DNA of 64,000 nt, from NCBI RefSeq assembly GCF_018613065.1, contig NZ_JAGGQW010000033.1, forward strand, positions 3,289 to 67,288. The letters run 5' to 3'. The notes beneath the pieces are model-generated. The model was not told the DNA's origin, made no database searches, and saw only the letters and a program-made list of their open reading frames with translations. Source of the DNA: Bacillus sp. ISL-7. Lineage in GTDB: Bacteria > Bacillota > Bacilli > Bacillales_B > DSM-18226. Positions 1-7,778 of the stretch are shown piece after piece. The position numbers were made by a program, and so were the translations under genes. Each line of letters begins with the position of its first letter. Within the stretch, counting starts at the first letter, position 1.

Positions 1-227
1 CGAGAGCTTTTTACCGAAAGTAATTCTTTGTCTTCCTTTTCAATCTCTTCCAAACTTATTATGGTTGCATGAGTAAAGTTCATTTTCTCAAATAATTTTT
101 TTGCTTCTTCATGAAGACATATCATAAAAAAATGAAAATCTTTATCATGTTGTTCAATTGAGTTGTATAATAATAAACCTTTATAGGCGTAATCCTCACT
201 ATACGTTGAGCAGTAATAATGTTTCAA
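1..227 (-). CDS. Glycosyltransferase-like protein, 5' part only (runs off the window)
   Basis: An open frame of 75 codons starts at a TTG (227-225), preceded by GAAAGGAG with a 9-base gap, and is still open at base 1. The visible N-terminus has the pattern CSTYSEDYAYKGLLLYNSI followed by ISLEEIE, which resembles the N-terminus of a family of surface-polysaccharide glycosyltransferase-like proteins (CTLFDxNYLxRGLALYxSL... type). It is the last visible gene of the nucleotide-sugar operon, 64 bases after the dehydrogenase stop, so a role in using the sugar made by that operon is inferred. The donor and acceptor cannot be told from this fragment. Confidence 0.6.
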   Translation of the reverse strand, partial: MKHYYCSTYSEDYAYKGLLLYNSIEQHDKDFHFFMICLHEEAKKLFEKMNFTHATIISLEEIEKEDKELLSVKSS

Positions 228-290
228 CTGTTCAAACTCCTTTCAAGTTTAAAATTTAGTCTGCAGCTTAGCTATCCCTTTAATCGTTAA

Positions 291-1544
291 CTAATGGAAA
301 ATATAACGATAATCGAAAACGTTCTTTTTCTTTATCGACTCTTCATTTTTAATAAATTCATCCCAAGCTGTTAAAATTACAACATGATTAACCATTGAAA
401 GCAGTGATGATAAGTTAGGAGAATATTGAATAGGAAAGCCATATACCTCTTTAAACTCTTCGTTTGCCATAGGATCATAGGCGATGATATTTGTGTATCC
501 TTTTTGAAGCAAACCTTGAATGATAGCTTTTGCCGGTGTATCCCTAATGTCATTTGAATTTGGCTTAAATGCTAACCCGAGGATTCCTATATTTTCATTC
601 TTTTCAACTTTTCTTTCTACATCACTGACAACAAATTCTTTAATGGCTTCATTTACTTTTAGGGTACTTGTTAATAGTTCTGGTGTGTAGGAATTCTTTA
701 AGGACTGACTAACTAAAGCCATCGTATCTTTAGGAAGGCAGTAGCCGCCAAATCCACAACCGGGGAATACATAAGATGACATATTAGCTGGAGCGCCACT
801 CCATCTTCTATCAAGATGTAAGACCTGAAAGGCTTTTTTTATATCAATATTCCCGATGGACCTGGCGATTAGTGACTGTTCATTTGCGAAACTGATAAGA
901 GTTGCCAGCATCGTGTTAGATAAATACTTAATAAATTCAGCAGTATTTAAAGAAACCAGGTAAATCGGGGCATTAAAAGTTTGGTATATCTTTTCGACTA
1001 TTTGTCCGCTTTTATCATCATCCTGGCCTATAACAATCCGATCTGGATTCATAAAATCGTCCCAAGCATATCCTTCTCTTAAAAATTCAGGATTATTGGT
1101 TAGGCCAATTTCAACACCAACCCTAAAACCTAAATTCTCCAGATACGGTTTAATCCTTTCACTTGTTCTGGATGGAGGAATAGTTGATTTGACCACTAAT
1201 ACTTTAAACTCCGGCTTTTTTATATAGCCTGCTACATTTTTAATTGCTTCCAAGATATATCCTAAATCCGCACTACCATCCGTTTTGCTCGGGGTTCCCA
1301 CACAAAGAAAGATAACTTCACTGTTGATTACAGCTTCCTGTAAATCATCTGTAATCGTAAAACCTTTATTTAAGTGCTTATTTAATTTTTCATTAAGATT
1401 AGGTTCATAAAAGGGAATCTTACCATTTCTTAATTGGTCTTTCTTCTTTTGATCAATATCAAAACCGTAAACATGATACCCTTTCTCGCTAAATCCTAAA
1501 GCCGTTGTCAATCCAACAAATCCAAGGCCAATTACAGTAATCAA
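291..1544 (-). CDS. UDP-glucose/GDP-mannose dehydrogenase family nucleotide-sugar 6-dehydrogenase
   Basis: A 417-residue protein with the family's three-part layout: an N-terminal Rossmann motif GLGFVGL (6-12), a central domain, and a C-terminal NDP-sugar-binding domain with GLAFKPNSNDIRDTP. The catalytic Cys lies in GFGGYCLPKD (Cys269). Family members oxidise the C6 alcohol of a nucleotide sugar twice, giving a uronate, with two NAD+. Its ATG overlaps the stop of the upstream SDR gene by 4 bases, so the two are probably translationally coupled. The natural substrate may be CDP-glucose rather than UDP-glucose, since the operon begins with a cytidylyltransferase; that is inference. Confidence 0.9.
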   Translation of the reverse strand: MITVIGLGFVGLTTALGFSEKGYHVYGFDIDQKKKDQLRNGKIPFYEPNLNEKLNKHLNKGFTITDDLQEAVINSEVIFLCVGTPSKTDGSADLGYILEAIKNVAGYIKKPEFKVLVVKSTIPPSRTSERIKPYLENLGFRVGVEIGLTNNPEFLREGYAWDDFMNPDRIVIGQDDDKSGQIVEKIYQTFNAPIYLVSLNTAEFIKYLSNTMLATLISFANEQSLIARSIGNIDIKKAFQVLHLDRRWSGAPANMSSYVFPGCGFGGYCLPKDTMALVSQSLKNSYTPELLTSTLKVNEAIKEFVVSDVERKVEKNENIGILGLAFKPNSNDIRDTPAKAIIQGLLQKGYTNIIAYDPMANEEFKEVYGFPIQYSPNLSSLLSMVNHVVILTAWDEFIKNEESIKKKNVFDYRYIFH

Positions 1545-2641
1545 TGAATATCACCTTCTTCCTTCAAAAAGGTTAGAAAGCGATCGACACCTTCAACTAT
1601 TGATATTGCTGGGGAATAGTTTAAAAATTTTCTTGCCTTTGAAATATCAGGACATCTTCTTAAGGGATTATGTGTTAGATAGCTCTTTTCTTCCGATTCT
1701 TTAAATTCTATAGACTGATTAAAACCAAAATTGGCTGAGCCTGCATCCTTATAAATCTGAGCTAATTCTTTAATTGAAATTTCAGGTGTATCTATTCCTA
1801 TATTAAAGTAGTCAAATGATTCATATAGTAGCGCCTTTAAATAACCAGTGATGGCATCTGTAACATAACAAAATGTTCGAGTTGGATTTCCGTCGGAGTG
1901 CATAATCAGTTTTCTATTCTCAATAATGGCTTTTGCAAAATCAGCAGGCACCCTTTTATCATTAAGTCTCATTCCGGGTCCATAATTATTAAATGGTCTG
2001 ACAATTGAAATGGGTATACCAAATTTTTCGGCGTATAAGTAACATAGCGTCTCTCCGAATCGTTTTGCCTCATCATAGCATGCGCGCGGTCCGATCATAG
2101 CCACATTTCCTCTATACTCCTCGGAAGTCGGAATGTAATCCGGAAATGGATCACCATAAACTTCACTGCTGGAGAAAAACAACAACCCTTTAATGTTTTT
2201 ATCCTTATAAAAATCTAACAAAGCTCTTAGTCCTAATACATTAGCATCCAAGGTTTCAAGAGGATATTTTCTATAAAAGGTTGGCGAGGCAATCGAAGCC
2301 ATGTGGATAATAAAATCAACATCGTTAATTTTATTAGTATCAAATAATGAAAACTCAGTAATATCAAAAGTGTATAATTCAATCTTTGGATTTAAATTAC
2401 TTAAATCTTTAATCCATTTGGGTTTACCTAGTTTAAAATTGTCAATTCCAATAATCTTTTTAATACCAAGCTCCGCTGAATAATCAGATAAAAATGACAT
2501 GAAATAATAGCCTAAGAATCCGGCGCAACCCGTTATGAGGATTGATGAATCCTTAAGTTTTTCTATTTCTGTCTGATCAAGATTATTAAATATATATTGA
2601 AGATCTGACTGATAGATATTGTGTTTTTCATATAAATCCAA
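1541..2641 (-). CDS. NAD-dependent epimerase/dehydratase (SDR), UDP-glucuronate decarboxylase-like
   Basis: An extended short-chain dehydrogenase of 366 residues. The NAD-binding glycine motif is GCAGFLG (38-44), followed by SSSEVYG (157-163) and the catalytic pair Tyr189/Lys193 in CYDEAKRFGETL. The segment GPRxCYDExKRxxETL is typical of UDP-glucuronate decarboxylases (UDP-xylose synthases), which take the product of the adjacent dehydrogenase. An unusual N-terminal extension of about 33 residues precedes the Rossmann fold. It lies between the cytidylyltransferase and dehydrogenase genes. Epimerase or dehydratase activity on a CDP-sugar is an alternative. Confidence 0.85.
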   Translation of the reverse strand: MDLYEKHNIYQSDLQYIFNNLDQTEIEKLKDSSILITGCAGFLGYYFMSFLSDYSAELGIKKIIGIDNFKLGKPKWIKDLSNLNPKIELYTFDITEFSLFDTNKINDVDFIIHMASIASPTFYRKYPLETLDANVLGLRALLDFYKDKNIKGLLFFSSSEVYGDPFPDYIPTSEEYRGNVAMIGPRACYDEAKRFGETLCYLYAEKFGIPISIVRPFNNYGPGMRLNDKRVPADFAKAIIENRKLIMHSDGNPTRTFCYVTDAITGYLKALLYESFDYFNIGIDTPEISIKELAQIYKDAGSANFGFNQSIEFKESEEKSYLTHNPLRRCPDISKARKFLNYSPAISIVEGVDRFLTFLKEEGDIH

Positions 2642-2718
2642 GTTATCTACCTCACATTCATTCTTTTAAATAAAACGATTGCACCAATTACAGAGGCATC
2701 CACTAAAAACTGTTGTTC

Positions 2719-3507
2719 TTAATTATTTTTATCCCATATTTTCCAAGGAGCTTTACTGGACTCCCACATTTCTTGTAAATATTTCTTATCCCGCAAAGTA
2801 TCCATTGGATACCAAAAACCATTATGTTTATATGCCATTAATTGACCATCTTTAGCAAGGTTTTCTAACGGCTCCTTTTCAAATATGGTTTGTTCGCCGT
2901 TGCTCAGGTAATTAAATACTTCTGGCTGCAATACAAAAAAGCCAGCATTTATCCAACCGCCATCTCCATGTATTTTCTCCTGAAACTTCTCTACTTTCTG
3001 ATCATTGGACAAGGATAAAACTCCAAACCTGCCCTGAGGCTGTGTAGTTGTTAATGTAGCCAGCTTCCCATGTGAGCGATGGAATTCTACTAATTCCTTA
3101 ATATTTACATCACTTACTCCGTCACCATACGTCAACATAAAAGATTCATTACCAACATAATCCTGCACTTTCTTAATTCGGCCACCAGTCATTGTATTTA
3201 AGCCAGTGTCAACCAAGGTAACCTTCCAAGGTTCAACCGAATGCTGGTGAATAATAAATTCATTTCCCTTCTGAAAATCAAATGTTAAATCAGAATTATA
3301 TAGGTAATAATTTAAAAAATACTCCTTGATTACATGACTCTTATATCCTAAACAGATAATAAAGTCGTTATAACCATAACTAGAGTAAAGCTTCATGATA
3401 TGCCATAAGATGGGCTTCTCACCAATCTCTATCATAGGTTTCGGCTTTAAATGGGTTTCTTCACTTATTCTTGTGCCAAACCCTCCAGCTAAAATTAAGA
3501 CCTTCAC
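2719..3507 (-). CDS. rfbF: Glucose-1-phosphate cytidylyltransferase
   Basis: A 262-residue nucleotidyltransferase of the RfbF type, the usual family length. The N-terminal signature LAGGFGTR (6-13) with downstream KPKPMIEIG binds the nucleotide and sugar phosphate; LVDTGLNTMTGGR and GDGVSDV follow as in RfbF. The enzyme makes CDP-glucose from CTP and glucose 1-phosphate. The usual partner, CDP-glucose 4,6-dehydratase (RfbG), is not next to it; an SDR of the glucuronate-decarboxylase type and a 6-dehydrogenase follow instead. First gene of the operon, with a SigA-like promoter 33 bases upstream. Confidence 0.92.
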   Translation of the reverse strand: MKVLILAGGFGTRISEETHLKPKPMIEIGEKPILWHIMKLYSSYGYNDFIICLGYKSHVIKEYFLNYYLYNSDLTFDFQKGNEFIIHQHSVEPWKVTLVDTGLNTMTGGRIKKVQDYVGNESFMLTYGDGVSDVNIKELVEFHRSHGKLATLTTTQPQGRFGVLSLSNDQKVEKFQEKIHGDGGWINAGFFVLQPEVFNYLSNGEQTIFEKEPLENLAKDGQLMAYKHNGFWYPMDTLRDKKYLQEMWESSKAPWKIWDKNN

Positions 3508-3539
3508 ATTTTCTCTCCTTTCCTGACATTCTGCTTCTT

Positions 3540-3569
3540 TGTATAAACAAGTATTAGTTGCCGTGTCAA
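3540..3569 (-). promoter_or_regulatory. SigA-type promoter of the nucleotide-sugar operon
   Basis: On the minus strand the -35 is TTGACA (3569-3564), then 18 bases, then a -10 TATACA (3545-3540). It reads into rfbF. Assigned by consensus only. Confidence 0.6.
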
Positions 3570-3688
3570 TTTCTTAATAACTTATTCTTAATTTTGAAAA
3601 TTGTTTAGGCATTATCCAATATTCAAAACACATTTTAGAAAGCAAAAGTTAAAATGAGGCTTACTCGAAACAGGAGAGGGCTAGGGAA

Positions 3689-3710
3689 AACTAACATCCA
3701 AATGTTAGTT
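3689..3710 (-). terminator. Probable terminator after the P-loop kinase gene
   Basis: A perfect 9-bp stem (AACTAACAT / ATGTTAGTT) with a 4-base loop starts 9 bases past the kinase stop. The minus-strand tail TTTTCCC is a weak T-run, so termination may be partial. Confidence 0.5.
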
Positions 3711-3718
3711 AAACAAAG

Positions 3719-4237
3719 TTATAGACAAAATTGATCAAAGCGACTTTTTAAATCGTGAATAATTTCAACTGTCTGTTTATTTGTTGTGTCATAGAGATAG
3801 TTTTTGTTTGGTGAAAATTTTTTAAGTTTATATAATAACATTAAAGAGCCATCTATTAAAAAATCATCCCCTCTTTCATTTAATCGAGAAATAAGTGTAT
3901 TTTCATCCGCACATAATACAACATAATAAATTTTTACATTTAAATCCGAAAAGTGTATGGGAAACCACTCTAATTCCGTTCTAACAACATAATCAATAAT
4001 TACATTAATGTTATTTTCAACGAAATTCCATGTTAAAGAAAAGATATTTTTCCATACAAGTGACTGCTCTTCTTCCCTCGTTGGCGGGTTTTTTCCTTTA
4101 AACAATAATTTGATTTGGTCACCTTCTATTAATGCAACTTTATCCATCTCCTGGGCAAGTGCCTTTGTAACTGTCGATTTACCAACTCCATGTGGACCTG
4201 AAATAATATAAATGGAGCTATTGTTTCTATTATGCAT
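3719..4237 (-). CDS. P-loop (AAA/zeta-toxin-like) small-molecule kinase, function unknown
   Basis: A 172-residue protein with Walker A GPHGVGKST (14-22) and IEGD after the second strand, an arrangement seen in small P-loop kinases (gluconate/shikimate kinase-like and chloramphenicol phosphotransferase-like proteins). A C-terminal lid-like segment SRLNERGDD follows. The start is supported by AGAGGA 8 bases upstream. It stands alone between the nucleotide-sugar operon and the presumed left end of the integrative element. The substrate cannot be read from the sequence. The leader contains a short copy of the intergenic repeat end (4251-4262). Confidence 0.65.
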   Translation of the reverse strand: MHNRNNSSIYIISGPHGVGKSTVTKALAQEMDKVALIEGDQIKLLFKGKNPPTREEEQSLVWKNIFSLTWNFVENNINVIIDYVVRTELEWFPIHFSDLNVKIYYVVLCADENTLISRLNERGDDFLIDGSLMLLYKLKKFSPNKNYLYDTTNKQTVEIIHDLKSRFDQFCL

Positions 4238-4250
4238 ATTAAGTTTCCTC

Positions 4251-4262
4251 TCCAGCGCCTAG
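4251..4262. repeat. Fragment of the Bacillaceae-type intergenic repeat (TCCAGCGCCTAG)
   Basis: TCCAGCGCCTAG is the same 12-base end seen in the copies near ispF (53734-53751, inverted) and ispD (55141-55158). Here it lies in the 5' leader of the P-loop kinase gene, just upstream of its ribosome binding site. Confidence 0.5.
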
Positions 4263-4342
4263 TTAATAAGGAATTAAGGACTTCTATAAAGATTATGCGT
4301 ATACAAATCATCTTGTGCTATGTAGACAAAAGCAATTTTTGT

Positions 4343-4355
4343 ATAAAAAAGACCC
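4343..4355. repeat. Candidate attachment repeat, left copy
   Basis: ATAAAAAAGACCC, identical to 10238-10250. It lies close to an AACCAA/TTGGTT inverted repeat (4360-4372). It would be one att core if the integrase recombines within the rpsI terminator region. A-richness makes chance or shared terminator origin possible. Confidence 0.45.
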
Positions 4356-4422
4356 CAAACCAAATTGGTTGAGAGCCTTTGGCAGCTCCTGGAAGTTACT
4401 AACCAGTTATTAGAAGCGCTGA

Positions 4423-4677
4423 AACTTAGATACCCAAACAACAGAGGAATTTAATAAGTTCGAGCCTGAATCTGCAACATTAGCACAAGGTTCTACACGT
4501 TTCAATTTATCTAAAACAGAATTATTGAAAATAGATGTATGGGTTCCTTCCAATGAGGAGCAACAGAAAATTGCTGATTTCTTGTCATCTGTCGATCAAA
4601 AAATTGAAAAAGAAAAAGAAAAACTAGAAGTTCTGCAAAACCAGAAAAAAAGCTTCATGCAAAATATGTTTATTTAA
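4423..4677 (+). pseudogene. hsdS: Remnant of a type I restriction specificity subunit (HsdS), C-terminal part
   Basis: An 84-codon open stretch without its own start follows an in-frame TGA (4420-4422). It translates to a classic HsdS end: GSTRFNLSKTEL, then VPSNEEQQKIADFLSSVD, then the coiled-coil KIEKEKEKLE and a final FMQNMFI. HsdS proteins run to about 400 residues, with two target recognition domains; only the distal conserved helix remains. No hsdM or hsdR is nearby. It is a dead fragment left by an earlier island or by recombination. Confidence 0.8.
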
Positions 4678-4733
4678 CATCGAAAAAAGGCAAATGGGTA
4701 TGTTTTAGTTCTTTCTTAAGGTACTAACCCTCA

Positions 4734-4873
4734 AAAGGGGGGATGTATATTCCTCCAATATGAAACATTTGCATGGTGCGACAAAAGACAGTTGGTTTGT
4801 ACACTTAGCACTTACACCCGGGCAAACGGATTGGTTAGAAGCTGTCGATGATGAATGGTATAATAAATTATAA
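4734..4873 (+). pseudogene. Remnant of a cupin-domain protein, C-terminal part with a frameshift
   Basis: The frame MYIPP (4743-4757) continues, after a one-base loss near 4757, as NMKHLHGATKDSWFVHLAL and then EWYNKL before TAA (4871-4873). The joined reading YIPPNxKHxHGA with DSWFxHLA is the last strand region of small cupin proteins. The N-terminal half is absent. The stop is followed directly by a strong terminator, so this was the end of a transcription unit. The exact family cannot be fixed. Confidence 0.65.
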
Positions 4874-4893
4874 TTTGAAATAATAAATAAAAG

Positions 4894-4923
4894 AAGCCGA
4901 TTTTCCCAAGTGGGAATCGGCTT
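4894..4923 (+). terminator. Rho-independent terminator behind the cupin relic
   Basis: A long stem, AAGCCGAtTTTCCC pairing with GGGAAtCGGCTT around a short loop, is followed by TTTTTT on the plus strand. It sits 20 bases after the cupin stop. Confidence 0.85.
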
Positions 4924-4925
4924 TT

Positions 4926-5250
4926 TTCTATAACCTTGTGAAGGATTGTACTTATATTAAACTGCCCGTTAGCCATCCATGCAGCACAAAATCATGCTGC
5001 ACCACAGAGAATGAAAATGGTTAGGAAGTGTCAATACTATTACTGACCTTAATCCAGTCAACCCTAATCCATAGACTTATTAATTATTGCTCTCCTCTTT
5101 TTTTTAACAATTTAGAAGGGTCTTCTTAAGTATTGTCATTTTTCTAATCTTGAAGAAACTTATTTTCATGGTAGCTTAATTGAAATCCATTACAATGTAG
5201 TAAAAGACATTTTCTTATTCTTGCCTTAAACGCGATTATCCCGCTTAAAA
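4926..5250. other. Gene-free stretch inside the element
   Basis: About 325 bases with no convincing frame. The only structure seen is a small hairpin TGCAGCA/TGCTGCA near 4979-5001. It may be the decayed distal end of the element's minus-strand operon. Confidence 0.4.
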
Positions 5251-5376
5251 TTACGCCTGCTCCCACTCCTTTTGACGTCTGCCCCAAAGATATTCCTTGC
5301 CTCTGTTTAAAGCCCGTGAAAACAGCTCTGTATCCTTCTGAAGAAGGGAATTAATTTCTTCTGAAGTTAAAATCAC
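5251..5376 (-). CDS. Small unrecognised protein (41 aa), overlaps the preceding gene
   Basis: A GTG (5376-5374) with GGAG 9 bases upstream opens a 41-codon frame starting ILTSEEINSLLQKD and ending RRQKEWEQA, stop TAA at 5253-5251. It overlaps the 3' end of the 74-aa gene by 26 bases in another frame. Overlap, ribosome binding site and a plausible charged helical composition support a real gene, the last of the element's minus-strand operon. No known family is recognised. Confidence 0.5.
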   Translation of the reverse strand: MILTSEEINSLLQKDTELFSRALNRGKEYLWGRRQKEWEQA

Positions 5377-5575
5377 TTTGCATTTCTCCAGCTGGATTAT
5401 ATATCTCGGCAAAACCGCTCACCCTTTCTCTATAACCGGTATACTTTCCATCTACTCTTAGGACGCTTTTGTTCAACTCTTGTAATATCGGTTTTAGTAA
5501 AGCAACGGTAAAGATACAGTAAAAACCTCGCGCGTTTTTGCCCCACTCTTTCACATCAATCGCTATGCTTTCCAC
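5351..5575 (-). CDS. Unrecognised small protein of the element (74 aa)
   Basis: Starts at GTG (5575-5573), 13 bases inside the upstream HTH gene, in the overlapping style of phage operons. The protein begins ESIAIDVKEWGKNARGFY and contains LNKSVLRVDGKYTGYRER; it has no membrane segment or known motif. It is predicted to be soluble and compact. Tight overlap on both sides suggests co-translation with the HTH gene and the 41-aa gene. Confidence 0.55.
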   Translation of the reverse strand: MESIAIDVKEWGKNARGFYCIFTVALLKPILQELNKSVLRVDGKYTGYRERVSGFAEIYNPAGEMQSDFNFRRN

Positions 5576-5988
5576 TCTGAATAACTGTTATCCAGTAAAT
5601 CGGTTAAAGATTCATCAAAAGATTTTTTCTCCCTCAATTTGATTTCAGTCTCCTCTTGCTTTAAGCTTACGATAGTTTTCATTTTCATGTCATATAATTT
5701 TTCTGTAGGAATCTCGGACAAATCCCGCTTTGCCAATTCTTCATTTAACCGGAATAATTCTTCCCCATACAATTCAATCCGCTTTTTCTTGGAAACAAAA
5801 TACTTTTCTTGCAGCAACTCTAATTCAAACGCATAGCGGTTACTGATTTCTAGCTGCAATTCTTTGCCCCACTTAATTAGGGTAGGTTTACTAACTCCTA
5901 ATTCCTTTGCAATATGTTCATAAGGCACCTCTTTAGCTCTCATTTCAATAAAGCGTTCTTTCTGATCCATTTTTGCTGCCGTAGCCAT
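5563..5988 (-). CDS. Helix-turn-helix protein with long charged helix, terminase-small-subunit-like
   Basis: A 141-residue protein preceded by AAGGAG 8 bases before the ATG. An HTH motif is visible at about 22-42 (YEHIAKELGVSKPTLIKW), followed by a long Lys/Glu-rich helical region. This architecture, an N-terminal homeodomain-like HTH with a helical tail, is common in phage small terminase subunits and in resolvase-like HTH proteins. No large terminase gene follows, so a terminase role is only inferred. In phage satellites a lone TerS redirects packaging, which would fit the context. Confidence 0.55.
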   Translation of the reverse strand: MATAAKMDQKERFIEMRAKEVPYEHIAKELGVSKPTLIKWGKELQLEISNRYAFELELLQEKYFVSKKKRIELYGEELFRLNEELAKRDLSEIPTEKLYDMKMKTIVSLKQEETEIKLREKKSFDESLTDLLDNSYSEWKA

Positions 5989-6037
5989 ACTCCACTCTCC
6001 TTATATGTTTTGAATTATGCCTAAATTTACAGCATGG

Positions 6038-6910
6038 TTATTCAATCTTAAACTTTTTTCTATAATCATCTGTAACAAGTTTGATAAACTTGTTATTATT
6101 ATATAAACGGCTATATACCCGCTCACCGATTGCAGTCGGTAAGTGTTGTACGTTAAAGTTGCTGGTGTAAATCGTTGGCTTCCCGATCCTAAGGTTAACG
6201 ATTTCAAACAGTTTATTTTTACTCCAATCAAATTCATCACTATTTCTTGCTTCTGACCCCAAATCATCTAAAACCAAAAGCTCAAACTTTTTCAAATCAT
6301 TTAATATCCTTTCTTCCGTTGTACTTGCCCCTTTTTGATAGGTGGCCTTTATTTTTGAGAGGAGCATACCTGTGGTCAAATGACCAACTAGATAACCCTG
6401 TTTTTTAAGTGTCCTTGCTATCGCAGTAGCTAAATGAGTTTTTCCTGTACCTGGGTTCCCCATAATTAAAAGATTATGTCGCTTTTCTACGACTTGGAAT
6501 GCTTTTACATAATCCATTGCAGCCCTCTTGGCTTCATAAACACTTCCATAGTGCTCAACATAGAAATTCTTAAATTCAGCATTTTTCAAGTCCTCTGGAA
6601 TATGCCAATATTCTTTTTCAAAACGGGAGGCCAATTGCTCATTTAAGCAAGTTTTGTTTCCCTCTAAAATTTGAGCCAATTCCTTCTGTTCCGTACACTT
6701 TTTACAATTTATCTCATGGTTTTTAATAGCAGGTTCCCATTCTTTCTGCCCAATGATACGGTATATCAGGTAGCTAGCATCTCCACCGCAAGCAATACAT
6801 TTATCCTGTGACATCCTAGCCTCATAATCGTCTCGGTCCTTAAGTTCTTTAACAAAGTATTTAAGACTTCTTCTGAACCGTTCATACAGGAGGTAACTAA
6901 TATCCTTCAT
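6038..6910 (-). CDS. DnaC/DnaI-like helicase-loader ATPase
   Basis: A 290-residue AAA+ protein. The start is taken at ATG 6910-6908, which has AAGGGG 8 bases upstream; a GTG three codons earlier overlaps that site. The N-terminus carries two CxxC pairs (Cys38/41 and 69/72), a probable zinc finger as in DnaI-type loaders. Walker A is GNPGTGKTH (151-159), Walker B LLVLDD (211-216), then TSNFN. Such proteins load the replicative helicase at an origin. It lies 13 bases after the initiator gene, the usual O-P arrangement of phage replication modules. Confidence 0.85.
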   Translation of the reverse strand: MKDISYLLYERFRRSLKYFVKELKDRDDYEARMSQDKCIACGGDASYLIYRIIGQKEWEPAIKNHEINCKKCTEQKELAQILEGNKTCLNEQLASRFEKEYWHIPEDLKNAEFKNFYVEHYGSVYEAKRAAMDYVKAFQVVEKRHNLLIMGNPGTGKTHLATAIARTLKKQGYLVGHLTTGMLLSKIKATYQKGASTTEERILNDLKKFELLVLDDLGSEARNSDEFDWSKNKLFEIVNLRIGKPTIYTSNFNVQHLPTAIGERVYSRLYNNNKFIKLVTDDYRKKFKIE

Positions 6911-6922
6911 AATTTTCACCCC

Positions 6923-7756
6923 TTAAAATGGAAATTCTTCCTCTAAAACTTTAATCTCCATTTTTTCTTTATCGGATAATGGCTTGTTTGAGCCTTTTGT
7001 TTTAACAAACATATTACTTAGGGTTGGAGCTGTTCCACTTTTTTTGCTCTTTGTCCTAGCATCAAAATTTGCATTATATATTTTTACGGCGCCCAGTGTA
7101 TAAAGTTCTAGGTTGTGAAGATTTTTTAGAATGGATTCCACGTATGCTGTTGGGTTTTTTGGGGATTGTAATTTTGCTCTTCTAATAGTTTCACATATGA
7201 TTGCTTCGGGTTCCTGAAATTGACTGTTTTCTATCCAATAACGAAAATTTTCAATTATCATCGGCGAAGGTGTACCAAATAGTTTTTCATATTCCAAATA
7301 AGGATTAGGCTTTTCTGATCGATTAACATTTTCTTTTAATATTTTTTTATTTATTTCTTGTTTGTCTATTTCACCATTAGTTCCCTTGATATTTTTACCT
7401 AAGGTACTAATGTCTCTTTCACCATTGTTAATTTCGCCAACTGATTTACTAACCCAATCATCATGGTTTTTATTAAATGTAATTTTCCTGGTGTTACCAG
7501 ACTTAATCTTCTGAAATATTAGCTTCCTTACTTCCAGGCTTTTTAACTCACGTTGAATCTGACGTAAATCACAACCTGTAGCCTGACTAAGGAATGTAAG
7601 AGACATTTCGTGCTCTTTTCTGTTAAATCCATAGGTGTATCGCCAAATCACGAATAACAAGCGGTATTGTGTTGGACTTAATTTTATTTTGGCTAGCTCC
7701 TCAAACAATTCATTGGCTATCTTTGTATAGCCGTTCTCAATTTGAACATTGGCCAA
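6923..7756 (-). CDS. Phage replication initiator (O-protein N-domain plus DnaD-like C-domain)
   Basis: A 277-residue protein starting at TTG with GAGGTG just upstream. The N-terminus (about 1-95) has the phage replication O pattern: NVQIENGYTKIANEL, then LSPTQYRLLFVIWRYTYGF and a winged-helix segment. A lysine-rich linker follows, then a DnaD/DnaB-type domain at about 150-215 (YEKLFGTPSPMIIENFRYWI ... NPTAYVESIL). The protein is expected to bind an origin, which in such genes often lies within or near the coding region, and to recruit the DnaC-like loader encoded next. Confidence 0.8.
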   Translation of the reverse strand: MANVQIENGYTKIANELFEELAKIKLSPTQYRLLFVIWRYTYGFNRKEHEMSLTFLSQATGCDLRQIQRELKSLEVRKLIFQKIKSGNTRKITFNKNHDDWVSKSVGEINNGERDISTLGKNIKGTNGEIDKQEINKKILKENVNRSEKPNPYLEYEKLFGTPSPMIIENFRYWIENSQFQEPEAIICETIRRAKLQSPKNPTAYVESILKNLHNLELYTLGAVKIYNANFDARTKSKKSGTAPTLSNMFVKTKGSNKPLSDKEKMEIKVLEEEFPF

Positions 7757-7778
7757 TTCACCTCACCCACTTTTGTTG

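Noticed and set aside
6001..6267. 88-codon minus-strand open frame inside the DnaC-like gene
   Set aside because: It is an out-of-frame shadow of the 3' end of the ATPase gene, which has clear motifs.
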